From: Calendula officinalis | Lineage: Eukaryota; Streptophyta; Magnoliopsida; Asterales; Asteraceae | DNA: 64,000 bases | Direction of reading: 5' to 3' | Assembly (NCBI GenBank): GCA_963853835.1 | Contig: OY970826.1 | Location: forward strand, 4,386,001 to 4,450,000 | Shown: piece by piece, positions 37,152-47,691 of the stretch | Layout of the letters: each line of letters starts with the position of its first letter | Numbering within the stretch: position 1 is the stretch's first letter | Position numbers and translations under genes: made by a program | Notes under the pieces: model-generated | What the model saw: only the letters and a program-made list of their open reading frames with translations | Told to the model about the DNA's origin: nothing | Database searches by the model: none

Positions 37152-37410
37152 TAAAATATTAACCTAGTTATTCTAGCATTCGATTACAATTGAATTTACA
37201 AAAGACAAACATTCTATAACAAACTATACTAGAATCTCGGACACGATCTGCACCATATATGAACATCAGTAGTAAACTTGATCGTCAGTAGTAAGTCCTT
37301 CATCAGTATCATCAGTAGTATATTGCTTTTCTACCCCATCAGTAATATCTTCTATACTTGTTGATCAGTACTAACTGCAGCATCAGTATTAGAATGTTTA
37401 TATCCTAACA
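37152..37410 (-). repeat. Outer, truncated LTR
   Basis: 259 bp match the first half (minus orientation) of the 491-bp LTR. The outer end abuts the GTAGC duplication. Homology stops at AAAATATTAACC, where the extra-ORF remnant is joined. Confidence 0.92.
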
Positions 37411-37415
37411 GTAGC

Positions 37416-38805
37416 TATGCGGTCAAAAGTATTAATTGAAGCTATGCTATTTTCTAGGCTTTTTCTTCAACACAACTAAGGTTCTCTTTTTCTTTCATAG
37501 TTTACGTGTCTGTGTTCATTAGATTTATATGGTAATCATATAATTTAATTATGCTAATATCTGAAATTAAACTAATATGGTAATCATAGTTTAACGTGTT
37601 CATTAAATTTTAACATAAAACATGTTGTTCATAATTAACATGAATTACGTGTTAAATAATTAAAGAAAATAAATGAAGTTATATTCACGGTAATGGCTCA
37701 ACGTGAATTCTAATTATCTAATTGTGTTGCATGGACTAAACTGGTAGACTTATCTGAATTAAGGATGAACATTTAAACCGAAAGAACCAAAACCGACCGA
37801 AACCGCACCGAAACTGAAAACATGTGATTGGTTCGGTTTTGGTTTGAAAATTCAAAATTCATCATTTTCGGTTCCAGTTTTTAGGGGTGTTCACTATTCG
37901 GATATAACCGGATTGTCCAATTGGACATTTTGGATCGGACTATTTGGATTGGTTATTTGGTTTTTTGGATCGGTTTGGACTTGAACCAAATTAATAGTTT
38001 GGATTTCGGATTGGATTTGGTTTCCGTTGTGAAAACCGGATTGTTAAAAAAAAACCGAATAGTAATATATGTTAACTGATTTATATACTAACATTTGTAG
38101 GTTTCCATTGTAAGCAATTCTGATACTACCGTTCTTCACATTTCTTATAGTAAACTGATTTTTATACTAACACTTGTTCCATTTATATTGTATCAATTGG
38201 CGATTTACCAATATTTTTGGAGTTTTTTATGAAGTTAATGTGAAGATTTTTGCATATATGATTGTGAATGACACAAGCTATGAATTAGACTTATTTTTAT
38301 GTACAGAGTAATTTATCATTTTGAAATTTTACATATCGAACTTAATATTATTTATGTTATGTAATTTTGTATTATTTTGAAAATATTAAGGAAAAACCAA
38401 ACGGATAAAACCAAACCAACCAAATTGTTATTTGGTTCGGATCGGTTTGGTTTTCGAATTAGTTTGGACGGTTCAGTTTGAACTTTTAAAAACCGGACTT
38501 TGTTTGGTTTCACCTATTTGGTTCGGATAAAACCAAATCGTCCAAACGAACACCCCTACCAGTTTTATAGGTTTCGGTTCGCTTTCGAAAATTCACCATT
38601 ATGGTTTCGTTCTATTGGTTTCGGTTTATGGACCGTTCTCACCACTAATCTGAACTGTGTATCAAAAGGTTTGTCGGTACTGTATTATCAAATCTGAATT
38701 GAATTTACTTTCTAATAGTTATGGAGAGACTCAATCTTTTGGAAATAAAAAGAATTGAAGGACAATGGGGGCTGTTGAGCACAATAAACTCCCTGAATTG
38801 AAGGT
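37416..38805. other. Non-genic DNA with repeats of CCGAAAC/GGTTTCGG type
   Basis: Apart from the hAT MITE at 37882-38558, the flanks 37764-37881 and 38559-38645 carry short blocks rich in ACCGAAA on the left and TTTCGGT on the right. They may be the two halves of another inverted-repeat element that the MITE entered. No coding region is visible before 38806. Confidence 0.5.
37882..38558. mobile_element. hAT-type MITE
   Basis: Ends TAGGGGTGTTC and GAACACCCCTA form the inverted repeat, and CCAGTTTT is duplicated at 37874-37881 and 38559-38566. The 677-bp interior has no supported ORF. It carries inner inverted stretches rich in GGTTTGG/CCAAACC near both ends. Confidence 0.93.
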
Positions 38806-40107
38806 TTGTCGGACACAATGATTGATCTACAAAGTGACCCCGAAGAAGATAATATTGTGAAGGAGACTTTTACCGAACCACCTCAAACTGCCAACTCTCC
38901 TCCAGACGACAACTCTGACAGCGACAAACCAAGGGAGGAGGAACGAGTGGAGGTAAAAAGATTCCCTTTCACCCGAGAAAACTATCATAGATACTTCCAC
39001 AACTACGATCAACTGGTTGCCGCCAGAACACCAGCACCGGAACCACCAACTGCCTCTCCAAAACATGATGTGCCAGTCTTATCATATAGCGAGAAGAGAG
39101 CGACGGATAGAGCTAACAAACGCCGTCTAAAGATCTCCAAAAAGTGCCTATTCCAACAAGTTAAAATGTCATTTGTTGAAGACCGCTTCTCAGCTATTTT
39201 CCAGGAGAAAGAGCTGCCTATCAATTATCAAGATTTGTACAAAGAAGTGATTCTGCCATCGAGAGAAAAGAGAATGTATTACCTCACAATGCATTATCTT
39301 ATGGGCAAAACACATCGATACAACAAGTCTCCAATCACACAGCTCCTGGAGATAACGACCGACCACTTCTCAGGCTACTACTGGTACACCATCTTCCATA
39401 TCCGCAGAGCAGTCGATCAACTGTACACAATTGATGAAGGAGACTTCTATATCCTCGAACCTCGAGATATAGAATGTCTATACAACGAAGTACGAGAACT
39501 TCCAGACACCCCACATCCAGTCAAAATTCATGCGAGAAATTTCGCTAAGGCTGCTCTGAAGCGCTTCATGCTCGTCAAATCTCTTGCTGCTCGTATGGAA
39601 GATGTACAAATGGCTGTTAAGAGTGGCACAACAAAGGTCCACCTGGCTGCACCTTACAGATCACTTCCCTCCGAAATTCAAACTCGGAGAACAGTTGTTC
39701 TGGGTGAACCTAACTTGGGAATGACTTACACGAACCTATTCAATGAAAGACTTTTCTTTCGTGTATCAGAGATTGCCAAGTACTGTGATGGCACATCAAA
39801 ACTCCTGAAGAAAAAATTGGAGAAAAAGGGGAGACACTTGAACAGGCTTCCCAGCACCCCAGAGAACACCTCCTTACAAAGCAACATTGACAAACTAATC
39901 ACTGCCATTGATGACAGATTAAAATGGCGCACAATGATTAGACATTTTGAGGTTCATCTGGGGGTACGAGAACGTCGAAAAACGCCCACCTACACAACTG
40001 CAGTCAGTAACCCACCACAAAAGTTTGGTCAATATCATGGCCTCCGATGGGCTGGCGAACCAGTTACTCTCAGAAGACTAAACAAAAGGGGTGGCATGCA
40101 TCAATAA
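38806..40107 (+). CDS. 433-aa ORF of a copia-like element (extra-ORF family), intact
   Basis: The ORF starts MSDTMIDLQSD. The first 70 residues are acidic and Pro-rich. A basic segment follows (RATDRANKRRLKISKK, about 102-117). The rest looks globular, with HYLMGKTHRYNKSPITQLLE, YYWYTIFHIRRAVDQLY, ILEPRDIECLYNEVRELP, HARNFAKAALKRFM, and a C-terminal block FFRVSEIAKYCDGTSKLLKKKL ... DDRLKWRTMIRHFEVHLG. The CDGT block and the following paired helices resemble the C-terminal part of extra ORFs in Asteraceae copia elements; I know of no tested function. Downstream come repeated AGGGGGAGAA purine tracts (40310-40370) and an LTR-like segment at 42520, so this is element DNA, but the ORF has no lesion, unlike its neighbours. 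It could also be a domesticated copy. The start is uncertain, since an upstream part may have been lost. Confidence 0.6.
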   Translation: MSDTMIDLQSDPEEDNIVKETFTEPPQTANSPPDDNSDSDKPREEERVEVKRFPFTRENYHRYFHNYDQLVAARTPAPEPPTASPKHDVPVLSYSEKRATDRANKRRLKISKKCLFQQVKMSFVEDRFSAIFQEKELPINYQDLYKEVILPSREKRMYYLTMHYLMGKTHRYNKSPITQLLEITTDHFSGYYWYTIFHIRRAVDQLYTIDEGDFYILEPRDIECLYNEVRELPDTPHPVKIHARNFAKAALKRFMLVKSLAARMEDVQMAVKSGTTKVHLAAPYRSLPSEIQTRRTVVLGEPNLGMTYTNLFNERLFFRVSEIAKYCDGTSKLLKKKLEKKGRHLNRLPSTPENTSLQSNIDKLITAIDDRLKWRTMIRHFEVHLGVRERRKTPTYTTAVSNPPQKFGQYHGLRWAGEPVTLRRLNKRGGMHQ

Positions 40108-42519
40108 TCAATCGCTGGGAGGCACTTCACCTGTCAAAATGTGTCCACATTCCAAACAATGGCTTCTGATCACATCAGATCCAGAACCCGCTCTCAACAG
40201 AAAGCACAAAGCTCAATCAACCTTCATCGCAAATACTCTCCTTCAACCCTCCGACGATGTATAAGGTATGTCCTCAAACCTCAAAAACTTTTCAAACTTT
40301 TGTTTTGTTGAGGGGGAGAAATATTAATTCTAGGGGGAGAATTATTATTTCTAGGGGGAGAAAATTTAGAAAATCAAAACAAATTACCCAAATCAAAAAG
40401 TTTTATGTTTGTAACGTTAATTATAAGTCGTTGTAATATCCGTAAACGATCTCTTTACTAGTTCCCTAGTAAAGATAACATCTGTTTATTACAAATTCTT
40501 TTAATTATCATTACTTACTACTTCAAAAGACATACCTTCCCATGGTCTGCCAGATCCGGCCTTACCTTCCCAGGGAAATATTTCAGCCAACTGGTAAATG
40601 TGAGGGTTTAGGTCTAGGGTATAGTAATAGGTGAGTGCAAGGTGATGTGAAAACATGATAAATCAAAGAAAACACACCTTTGAGTGCATCCAAACCGTCA
40701 ACAAACCGGGAAACCATACAAATAGGTGATCATTCATACGTTGAATGTTTCATTAGACTATAGTGGCCCAGTAAAGCAAATGCACGCCACCACCAACTAC
40801 TCAAATTCCTCTCAATAGGGATTTGTTTCATTTCATTAGGGGACGTAGCACAAAAACTACTGACTACTCATTTGGAGTATGTCGGTATTGAAACAAAATA
40901 ACCTCCTGCCCCGGGATAAGTCTCTTTGTATGCAGAGTGTGTCTAGTTCTCACCCCCAAGAATCTTTCCAATATAGGACACTTGCACTACAAAAATGGAT
41001 TTTCGTGAATCCATCGGAACACTCGTAGGGCATCACAATCTGATGTTTCACGAGGATCGAGTGGAAATCCTGCTAGAGCTAACATCACGCCAACTCTAAA
41101 CGCAGGTCACGCATTTGAATCAACGGCTGTGCAAACGACTACCGATTCATACGGTGTGCTAACGGTAAGTGAGTCCGGTGTTACCGAAAAATCCATGTGA
41201 AAACTCCTTAAATGAAACATCTTTTAAAAGGCTGATTATAATGCACATGAGCGTAATAGTCCACTCTCAAATTACTCCTATGATATGCTAAACCCAGCAT
41301 GATCTTCCCCGTAGCCACCGACAATATAGGAACTAAAAAGTGAGGGTCCCTAGGTCTAGGTGAGCAGAATCAAGTATCATGGGATCTTGATTGGGGTGCG
41401 CTGAGGTAAAAATTGAGAGGGCGTATGAAGTGTGGGGTGCAAATCAACTTATCACATGGTAAAAACATAATCGAGGGTGTGGTTGAAAATGAAAAAGTGA
41501 GTTGAGTGTGGAGCGTGTGTGAAAGGGTTAAAGAAAACGGAAAACCCTCCCTAAAACCGAACAAATGACCGGGTAGCCACATCTATATCAGACTGCATAA
41601 GTTGCCTTCTGATTAAGACATCATGGACCCAGTGATGCAATGCACAACCCCCACTGACCACTCAAGTACAAAAAGTACTTGTTTCAAAATCACGGAGATA
41701 ACCACATCCACTATCGACATCTCATTTGGAGATTGTTGGTATTGAAAAAGAGGACCCACCTCCAGTCCTCGCCTTCGTTTATCCACGTATAGAGTCTAGA
41801 ACCGAATTAAATTTCTCTAGGACACAGGCACTCTACCAAGCATATCTTTGGGATATTGCCGGGACATTCATAGTGATACCAAAAATATTGGTATTCCACG
41901 ATGATTGAATGGAAATCCTACCAGTGCTAACATCAATGCCAACACTGAACGTAGGTCATACAATTTCTGTAACTATTGTGCTAACATGCAATCTATGTGA
42001 TCCTGGGTTACCCTGATACCTTCTCGTGCGAAGATCAGACGACCGTACTCCACTGTTATCAACAACGGTCACTATGTCTGATAGAGGATCTGATGACTGT
42101 ACTCCAATCTTATCAACAACAATCAATACATCAGATAAGGGATTCTATGACCGTACTCCAACATTATCAACAACGGTCAGAAAATCCAAATCATATCAAT
42201 ATTCCGCACCGCTACCACTTCAACAAACATCAGGAACCGAGGATCAGCAGCAAATCAACTAACGCCACAACTTCAAGAAAGGACTTCCGCTGCTAACCGC
42301 TCTATCCATGGGTCTACATTCCGTTGATTTGCCTGAAGTCTTCTGGAATACTTTGTATTGGTTGAAAAGCCAATTAAAAGTATGTCTGTCATCGATGATC
42401 AAAAGTTGATGCTGATTTTTCAACAAAACTGCTCAACGGTTCAACACTCAACTCCAGCTTTACAAACAAAGAAGACTTCAAAGATATGCGACCTAGACTA
42501 TTGTTACAAAAGGGGAGAT
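40108..42519 (+). other. Non-coding 3' region of the copia-like element
   Basis: Three purine tracts (GAGGGGGAGAA-like) lie at 40310-40370. A diverged direct duplication of roughly 0.4 kb follows: about 40745-41180 and about 41615-41990 share blocks such as CATTTGGAG followed by TTGGTATTGAAA, and GAATGGAAATCCTACCAGTGCTAACATC-like segments. A 54-bp minisatellite is at 42038-42180. No conserved ORF is seen. A final purine tract AAAAGGGGAGAT ends at about 42518. Confidence 0.55.
42038..42180 (+). repeat. 54-bp minisatellite, about 2.6 copies
   Basis: Units start at 42038, 42092 and 42146, each with GACCGTACTCCA followed by TTATCAACAACGGTCA or close variants. One frame through it is open and codes a repeated TVLxxYQQ motif, but the surrounding frame is not protein-like. 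Confidence 0.85.
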
Positions 42520-42828
42520 TGTTAGGTATTAAAATGTTGTAATTAATAGTCTAGGGGGCAATGTGTAACATTGCATATTGTTTTAGTTAGTCTTAGGATT
42601 AGTCTTAAGCTAATTAGGAATTAAGGCCATGGTATATAAACCATAGTGTAAGCCTTAATTCCTTAACTTTTGCCATTAATCAATTCACACATTTCAGCCA
42701 ATTGTTCTCTCTAACTTCTCTCTACTCTCTCTCTAAAAGCCCTAACCATCTTCTCAACTTTTCATCCAAATTCATCATCAAAGCAACAAGTAATGGATTG
42801 ATTGTGTGCTTTAAGCTTTTCAAAAACA
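42520..42828 (+). repeat. 3' LTR-like end of the copia-like element
   Basis: Directly after a purine tract the sequence starts TGTTAGGTATTAAAATG, has a TATATAAACC core-promoter-like box at about 42634, and a CT-rich leader. The end is uncertain: ACA at 42788 and 42828 are both possible. No 5' partner is found in the window, so the element is truncated on the left. Confidence 0.6.
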
Positions 42829-44427
42829 AACTATAATTTTGAACATATAACTGACGTACATCATCCACGTAAGAAATCGATATGTTAGAGATCGATATGT
42901 TATAGATTTATGCAATTACACTGATACGTCAATTGATCTTTATTAAATTTAAATTTGTTTGCAGGCTTCTAAGTTATTGCAGAATTATATATCTTAAAGT
43001 TTTTTCATATTAGTGATTACTTTGTCCATAACATCATTTCAATGTATACAATTTATCTTCAAAATTGTTATTTATTGTGAATGAAGCTCGTGCATCGCAC
43101 AGACCATGTTGACTCGTATTTTCAAAATAATTAGTTTTGTTGCAGAGTAGGAAACTGATTAAAAACATTTTTCATCAAGTGATAAATGTATAATTACTAA
43201 TTGCATCTTGTTTTTAGTTTGTTGATTTTTAATTAAATGGTTGATTTTCTAAAACAAATTATAGTTCTATCAACTACCTACATAGTTTTTTTTTTTTTTT
43301 TTTAATTTGTTTTTTCTAAACTACAAGAAAGTAACAAAATAAACATATTAAATAAACTTATATATATATATATATTTTTTCTATCTTAATCTACATTTTA
43401 AGTACCCTGAATTCCTATTTGTGAATCGACTAATCTTAGGGTAATCACTAGTGCTTTACGAGTAGCCTAGAGTTGGGCCGAATAAAATTCCGTAGCAACA
43501 AAAAGATTTTTTTTGCTCATGAGCATTGAATATGGAAAATTCAAAAAAATAATAATCCCTTTTTAGATCCAACGATTTTATGTTGTCAACTATTATGATA
43601 TGTGTCCATACACAAAATTCTTTCTTATGATAAACGTGCAAAATGGCAACCAAAACATTTAGGTACACATGTCATGAAATAAAAATATGATGTTAATCTT
43701 AATCGACATTATTTTTTTTATTATTTTTTTTTGGAACGGCAAATCTAATCTAATCGATATTATTTTTTTCTCATCAAATTATCAACAAAGACTTCCATAC
43801 GACTAGAATTCATCATGACAACGCCAGGCACTTTATGATTGTCAGGGAATAGGCCCAGGCCAGTCAGCCAATTTGGATCGATCTATTTGAAATTTTAGTG
43901 AAAATTATTACTAACTAACTTTGGATCGATATATTATTGTGTAATATTTTCTTTAATGAGATTTTTGTAACGATGTATTATATGTCTAATATGAATGAAA
44001 TATCTATTTTTCAAATAAGGTACACGGAATAGTAGAACTCGTGAAAATAAATGGGTGAAAATGAACGAAACTTTGTCAACATTTGAAAAGCAACGTCAAC
44101 TTAACCGTTTGTATCACTATCTGAAATGCAAGTTGATTTATACAAAGTAATTTGTGTGATGAACTGATGATGTATAAAAGATTAGTATTGGTTTTGTATA
44201 TAGACAAAACGACATTATACCCCACATTAATGTAAACGTTATGATGGAAATGTTTCATTTAGGGGTTGAGGAGAGAAATAGGGAATGAACTCCATGTGAC
44301 ATAGTTTTGTTTTCATATATATGCACATAACATATCCATTCAAGAGTTAATTTCCTTGAGATTAATCTCGATAACCTGTTTGATTCGATATCAAGAACCC
44401 GATAGCATAATGCGAAGACACGTTCAA
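42829..44427. other. AT-rich intergenic DNA upstream of the bHLH gene
   Basis: No gene found. It holds a T run at 43287-43303, a TA run at about 43356-43372, and a GGAACGGCAAATCTAATC piece (43733) of the kind seen at SINE-like tails elsewhere in the window. A CATATAT box at about 44314 on the plus strand is a possible promoter element for the bHLH gene. Confidence 0.45.
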
Positions 44428-44430
44428 ATG

Positions 44431-45229
44431 ATGGAGAATTGCGACGATGGTTCCAAAAAGCCCGATAGGAAAACAATGGAAAAGAATAGAAGAATTCACA
44501 TGAAAGGTCTTTGTTACAAGCTCAATTCTCTTGTCCCTTCTTTGTGCTCCCAACCTTATAAGGTATTCGCGTTCTTAATCCATCGATCTATTTTCTAGAT
44601 GTTTCCGATTTCTTCAATCTTCTCGATCAGAAATACATATTCATATACATACAGTTCGACAAGGACATAAATCCATTGTTTATATAATTAGGGTTTTCTT
44701 CCGCAGATGATCTCGCAAGAGAGTCAATTCGATCACTCGATAGCGTATATTGAGCAATTAAGAAAACGAATTGAACTATTGAAACAAAAGAGGAATGAAG
44801 CATCAAGATTCGTTAAACATGTCCGCGAAAATGATCTAGATTGTAATGTAAAAGGCGGTCAAGTGGCCGTAACTTGTGACAAAGCAAGTCAACCAACGGT
44901 TGAGGTGAAAGAACTTGATGGTGGTTTGCAAGTGTTGTTGATAAGCAAATTAGAATGTAAGTTCTTGTTTTCTAAAGTCATTAGTATAGTAGAAGATGGA
45001 GGAGGTGAGGTGGTTAAGGGTGGTTACACCATTGTAGGTGATAAAGTTATTTATACCCTCCATGCTAAGGTAAGATACTTTAAAACCCTTGAAGGGTTGT
45101 AACTTGTGAATGTGTTACACATGTTTGACTAATACGATATTTAATTGTATTTTGTAGGCAAGAGTTGCGAGGATTGGTGTAGATATAAAGGGTGTACACA
45201 AAAATCTACAAGAGTTGGTGTTAAATTAG
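44431..45229 (+). CDS. bHLH transcription factor, bHLH162-like (complete, 3 exons)
   Basis: Exons 44431-44562, 44707-45069 and 45158-45229 (TAG) give 188 residues, near the size of Arabidopsis bHLH162. The basic region and first helix are in exon 1: DRKTMEKNRRIHMKGLCYKLNSLVP, with the Glu and Arg residues (EKNRR) used for E-box contact. The first intron falls in the loop, the usual place in this subfamily. Exon 2 opens with the second helix (FDHSIAYIEQLRKRIELLKQKR), then a linker and an ACT-like C-terminal half (VEVKELDGGLQVLLISKLECKFLFSKVISIVEDGGGEVVKGGYTIVGDKVIYTLHAK), and exon 3 ends it. The protein should act in the nucleus as a dimer. Several in-frame ATGs exist (44410, 44428, 44431). 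I used the last, which gives MENCDDG, but 44428 is equally possible. No lesion is seen. Confidence 0.9.
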
Positions 45230-45430
45230 ATGTTTATTTTGTACTTTCCTTGTAGTTTAGGGGCTTGACATGTAATTACATGTTTCTTATGGTCTAGTAT
45301 AAAAGATCTAATTAATCTCATTTAGGGATTAAGTCTGTAACCTACTCTTTGATCAATCAATTTACAAACTTTCTCTCTCTACTCTCTCATTTAATCTTAT
45401 GTTAATTGCTTGGATCTTTCACTATTGTCA
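45230..45430 (+). other. 3' region of the bHLH gene merging into repeat DNA
   Basis: After the stop, a segment with a TAGTATAAAAG box (about 45294) and a CTCTCTCTACTCTCTC run looks LTR-like. The stretch 45333-45430 recurs in diverged form at about 46355-46520, so it is repeat DNA rather than a unique 3' UTR. Confidence 0.5.
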
Positions 45431-45695
45431 TTTTATACAAATTTGGAGAAAAATATTACTTTAAAACCTTAGAAATAGTAGAATTTTGTGATGGTACACT
45501 GTTAAAATTAAAGAAAGAGCTACTCATAAAGAACACACGATCTGAATATTTTCTTTGTTATCCAAATCTAGAGACTAAACGATCATATATTTAAAAGCAG
45601 CTTGTTGATGCCATTGTTGATGCCATTAATAGAAGATTAGAATGGAGAAATGTGATTAAAAACTTTGAAGTTTATATGGGTACTCATGAAAAGTG
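45431..45695 (+). pseudogene. Fragment related to the C-terminus of the 433-aa ORF
   Basis: Frames here read YYFKTLEIVEFCDGTLLKLKKEL and, after a stop at about 45592, DAINRRLEWRNVIKNFEVYMGTHEK. This matches in order and spacing the CDGT block and final helices of the ORF at 38806-40107 (FRVSEIAKYCDGTSKLLKKKL, IDDRLKWRTMIRHFEVHLG). It shows that the family has other, decayed members close by. Confidence 0.8.
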
Positions 45696-45773
45696 AAATA
45701 CTCATTCTTATTCAACCGTACATGGTAAGAAAATATCTTAAAAAAAGTTCATGTTTCTTAATTAGGTTCTCAC

Positions 45774-45893
45774 CAAAAGGTTAATGGCCTGGCGGTAAAG
45801 GTGTTTGCCCCAACCTTAAGGTTGAGGGTTTAAGTACCATAATGGACATAGGTGGATTTAGAAGTAGATTAAGTTGCCATTTAAAAAAAAAAA
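45774..45893 (+). mobile_element. Short SINE
   Basis: About 120 bp with box-A-like TGGCCTGGCGGTAAAGGTG, box-B-like GGGTTTAAGTACC and a poly-A tail. GTTCTCAC is duplicated at 45766-45773 and 45894-45901. The promoter-like boxes, tail and duplication together support a tRNA-derived SINE. Confidence 0.82.
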
Positions 45894-45901
45894 GTTCTCA
45901 C

Positions 45902-46540
45902 ACTGTCTTGGTATAGAAGACCTAATTGACCTCATTTAGCTCTTCCAACTGTAATGTGTTCCCTAACTCAATAGTAGTATTATATCACGCACTTCCCTAC
46001 CGACAAGAAAAACTGACAAGTTCATACAAACAATATATCTTCCTTCCCTCTTCCCTTCCCCCCTCTCTCTACATATTCATCTTTATCTCTCTCTAAAAAT
46101 AAAAAAAAAAGACGCGTTATGTCAGTCGTCAGATTCCCAACGAGTTTTGTGAAAGACACGCCCTGTGCCAACAGTGACGAGTTTGTGACGAGGTCTATGT
46201 CACAACGACGATTTTTTTTAACAGCTAGTTAGTAAGTTAGTGATTCGAGCCAGACAGTGACATTCACAAGGGGTTATATGCTTTTCCTTGAACCCATTTA
46301 TGAAGAATAAACTTCATCAAAAATCTTCAGCAAGATCTGGAAGGGGCCTTAGAGATTTAAGTCTTGTAACTACTTTTTGATCAATCAATCTACAAGCTTT
46401 CTCTCACTACTCTCACTGTCTCTCTCATTCGCTACTCACTCTCATCGTTATCTCTCTCTACTCTCTCTCATTAGTATCTCTTTAATCTCATGTTAATTGT
46501 TTGAATCTTTAACTAATGTCATATATATATATATATATAT
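45902..46540. other. Repeat-rich intergenic DNA
   Basis: 46207-46345 has T-rich DNA followed by CTAGTTAGTAAGTTAGTG, matching the 3' part of the SINE at 19534-20399, so it is probably a decayed second member (reverse orientation). 46355-46520 repeats the CT-rich segment at 45333-45430. A TA run at about 46521-46541 leads into the next MITE. Confidence 0.55.
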
Positions 46541-46906
46541 AGAAGTGGGATCTTGTGAGGACTCTTTTTTCGGTGAGGACTCGCGAGGACACCTCATAAA
46601 AATTTCAAAAAATATATATAATCCATCATGATTATTACTACATTTGACAAAAAAAAAATTAAAAAAAAATTATGATCCACTTTTTTTAGCGAATCATAAC
46701 AATGATCCAGATTTTTTTTGTGGATCATTACTATGATCCATTTTTTTTTTTGATCATTTTTGGAATTTTTTTTTTTGGATCTTATACATAGCGATTTTAA
46801 TGTTTAAAAAAGGAATTTTTTGAAAAAAGTTTGTTTTGGATCATTTTTAGAGTTTTTTTTGGAGTCCTCACAGTCCTCGCGAGGAAAAGAGTTCTCACCG
46901 GATCCG

Positions 46907-46909
<3 letters not shown>
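46541..46909. mobile_element. Inverted-repeat MITE in TA-repeat DNA
   Basis: The left end has GTGGGATC...GTGAGGACTC and CGCGAGGAC; the right end has inverted counterparts (GAGTTCTCACCGGATCC, GTCCTCGCGAGG). The arms are about 45 bp and imperfect. The centre is A/T-rich with repeated GATCC-containing units. TA repeats on both sides hide the target duplication. The superfamily was not assigned. Confidence 0.7.

Positions 46910-46955
<46 letters not shown>
46910..46955. repeat. (TA)n microsatellite
   Basis: A run of about 45 bases between the MITE and the Retand-type element. Confidence 0.93.
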
Positions 46956-46956
<1 letters not shown>

Positions 46957-46961
46957 CTTAG

Positions 46962-47521
46962 TTGGTTCACAAATCTTCCGGAGGGTCGGACAGACGCTTC
47001 TTGCCTAAAGATCCTGCGAACAACAAGGTAACCCTTAGTCAAATGCTCCCCGGGAGGTTTCCCGTGAGAACACTCCGACGATCAAGTTAGCAATTGATTT
47101 ATGCGACGTGAGGTCGTGACTAGTAAAGATCGTATTGAATGCGAGTAATTAGTGACAAGTATAATAAATGTACCGGAAGCTCGATGATGGTTGATGGTCG
47201 CAAGGCGAACGCATTTATAGCCGGTCTTCTTTAGGCGGGAAAGGAAAGCATCCTTCTTTGGACCGGTCGTTCCTGAGCTCCGTGGATAATAGGTCGTCTC
47301 GGGAGGCTTAAAACCGGAGGATAATACACTTGCTTTACGCCAAAGCCGCCCTAGGGACTTGGTCGCATTTAATGCACTCGTACCTGCGAGACGCCTTTTG
47401 TAACTTCCGCATGACGCTTGGATCGTGACCCTTGGGATTATTAATTCCTCTGCGTCCGTTCTCCTCTTCCGTTCAGGAAGGTTACGTCCGGTCAGGAAGG
47501 TATATGCGATATACCTCATTA
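46962..47521 (-). repeat. 3' LTR of the Retand-type element
   Basis: About 560 bp, plus-strand ends TTGGTTCAC and ATACCTCATTA. The purine-rich minus-strand sequence CTTAGGGGACTT lies at its inner edge. Confidence 0.92.
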
Positions 47522-47684
47522 AGTCCCCTAAGTTCAAAGAGGGTTATCCGTAGGAACGTTGATTGAACTTGCTCTCCGTTTATTGAGCGCCTGTCACTTC
47601 GAAAAAATGACCGTTGCTCTTTCTGATCGTTGGGCTTTTACCGTTACCCTATCGGATAGAAGGCGTCTCTTTACATTCCTCCCC

Positions 47685-47691
47685 TATATAT
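47685..47691 (+). promoter_or_regulatory. TATA box of the antisense extra gene
   Basis: CCCCTATATATTC lies 150 bp upstream of the ATG at 47841, followed by a T/C-rich leader that includes two near copies of a TTTCTTTTC-TACAGA segment. It is outside the LTR and on the plus strand, so the extra gene appears to have its own promoter. Confidence 0.6.

Larger units (their letters stand above)
21920..37410 (-). mobile_element. SIRE-like Ty1/copia element with three LTRs, bearing a nested gypsy fragment
   Basis: The outer ends read TGTCAGGATCG and TTATATCCTAACA, and GTAGC is duplicated outside both (21915-21919 and 37411-37415), so the 15.5 kb entered as, or now behaves as, one insertion. In reading direction (minus): partial LTR 37410-37152; a 0.3-kb piece of the extra ORF's end plus purine tract; full LTR 36843-36353; primer site; gag; protease; integrase; RT; RNase H; extra ORF; purine tract; full LTR 22410-21920. 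A Tekay-type gypsy fragment (24344-28645, plus) splits the extra ORF. All coding parts carry stops or frameshifts. The two full LTRs are both 491 bp and differ at about eight sites by eye. Confidence 0.92.

Noticed and set aside
41370..41908. ORFs of 60-70 codons
   Set aside because: They fall in the duplicated non-coding tail of the copia-like element, are not shared between the two duplicates in frame, and show no domain.
42038..42180. CRISPR-like array
   Set aside because: The regular 54-bp repeat has no spacers and is a minisatellite in plant DNA.
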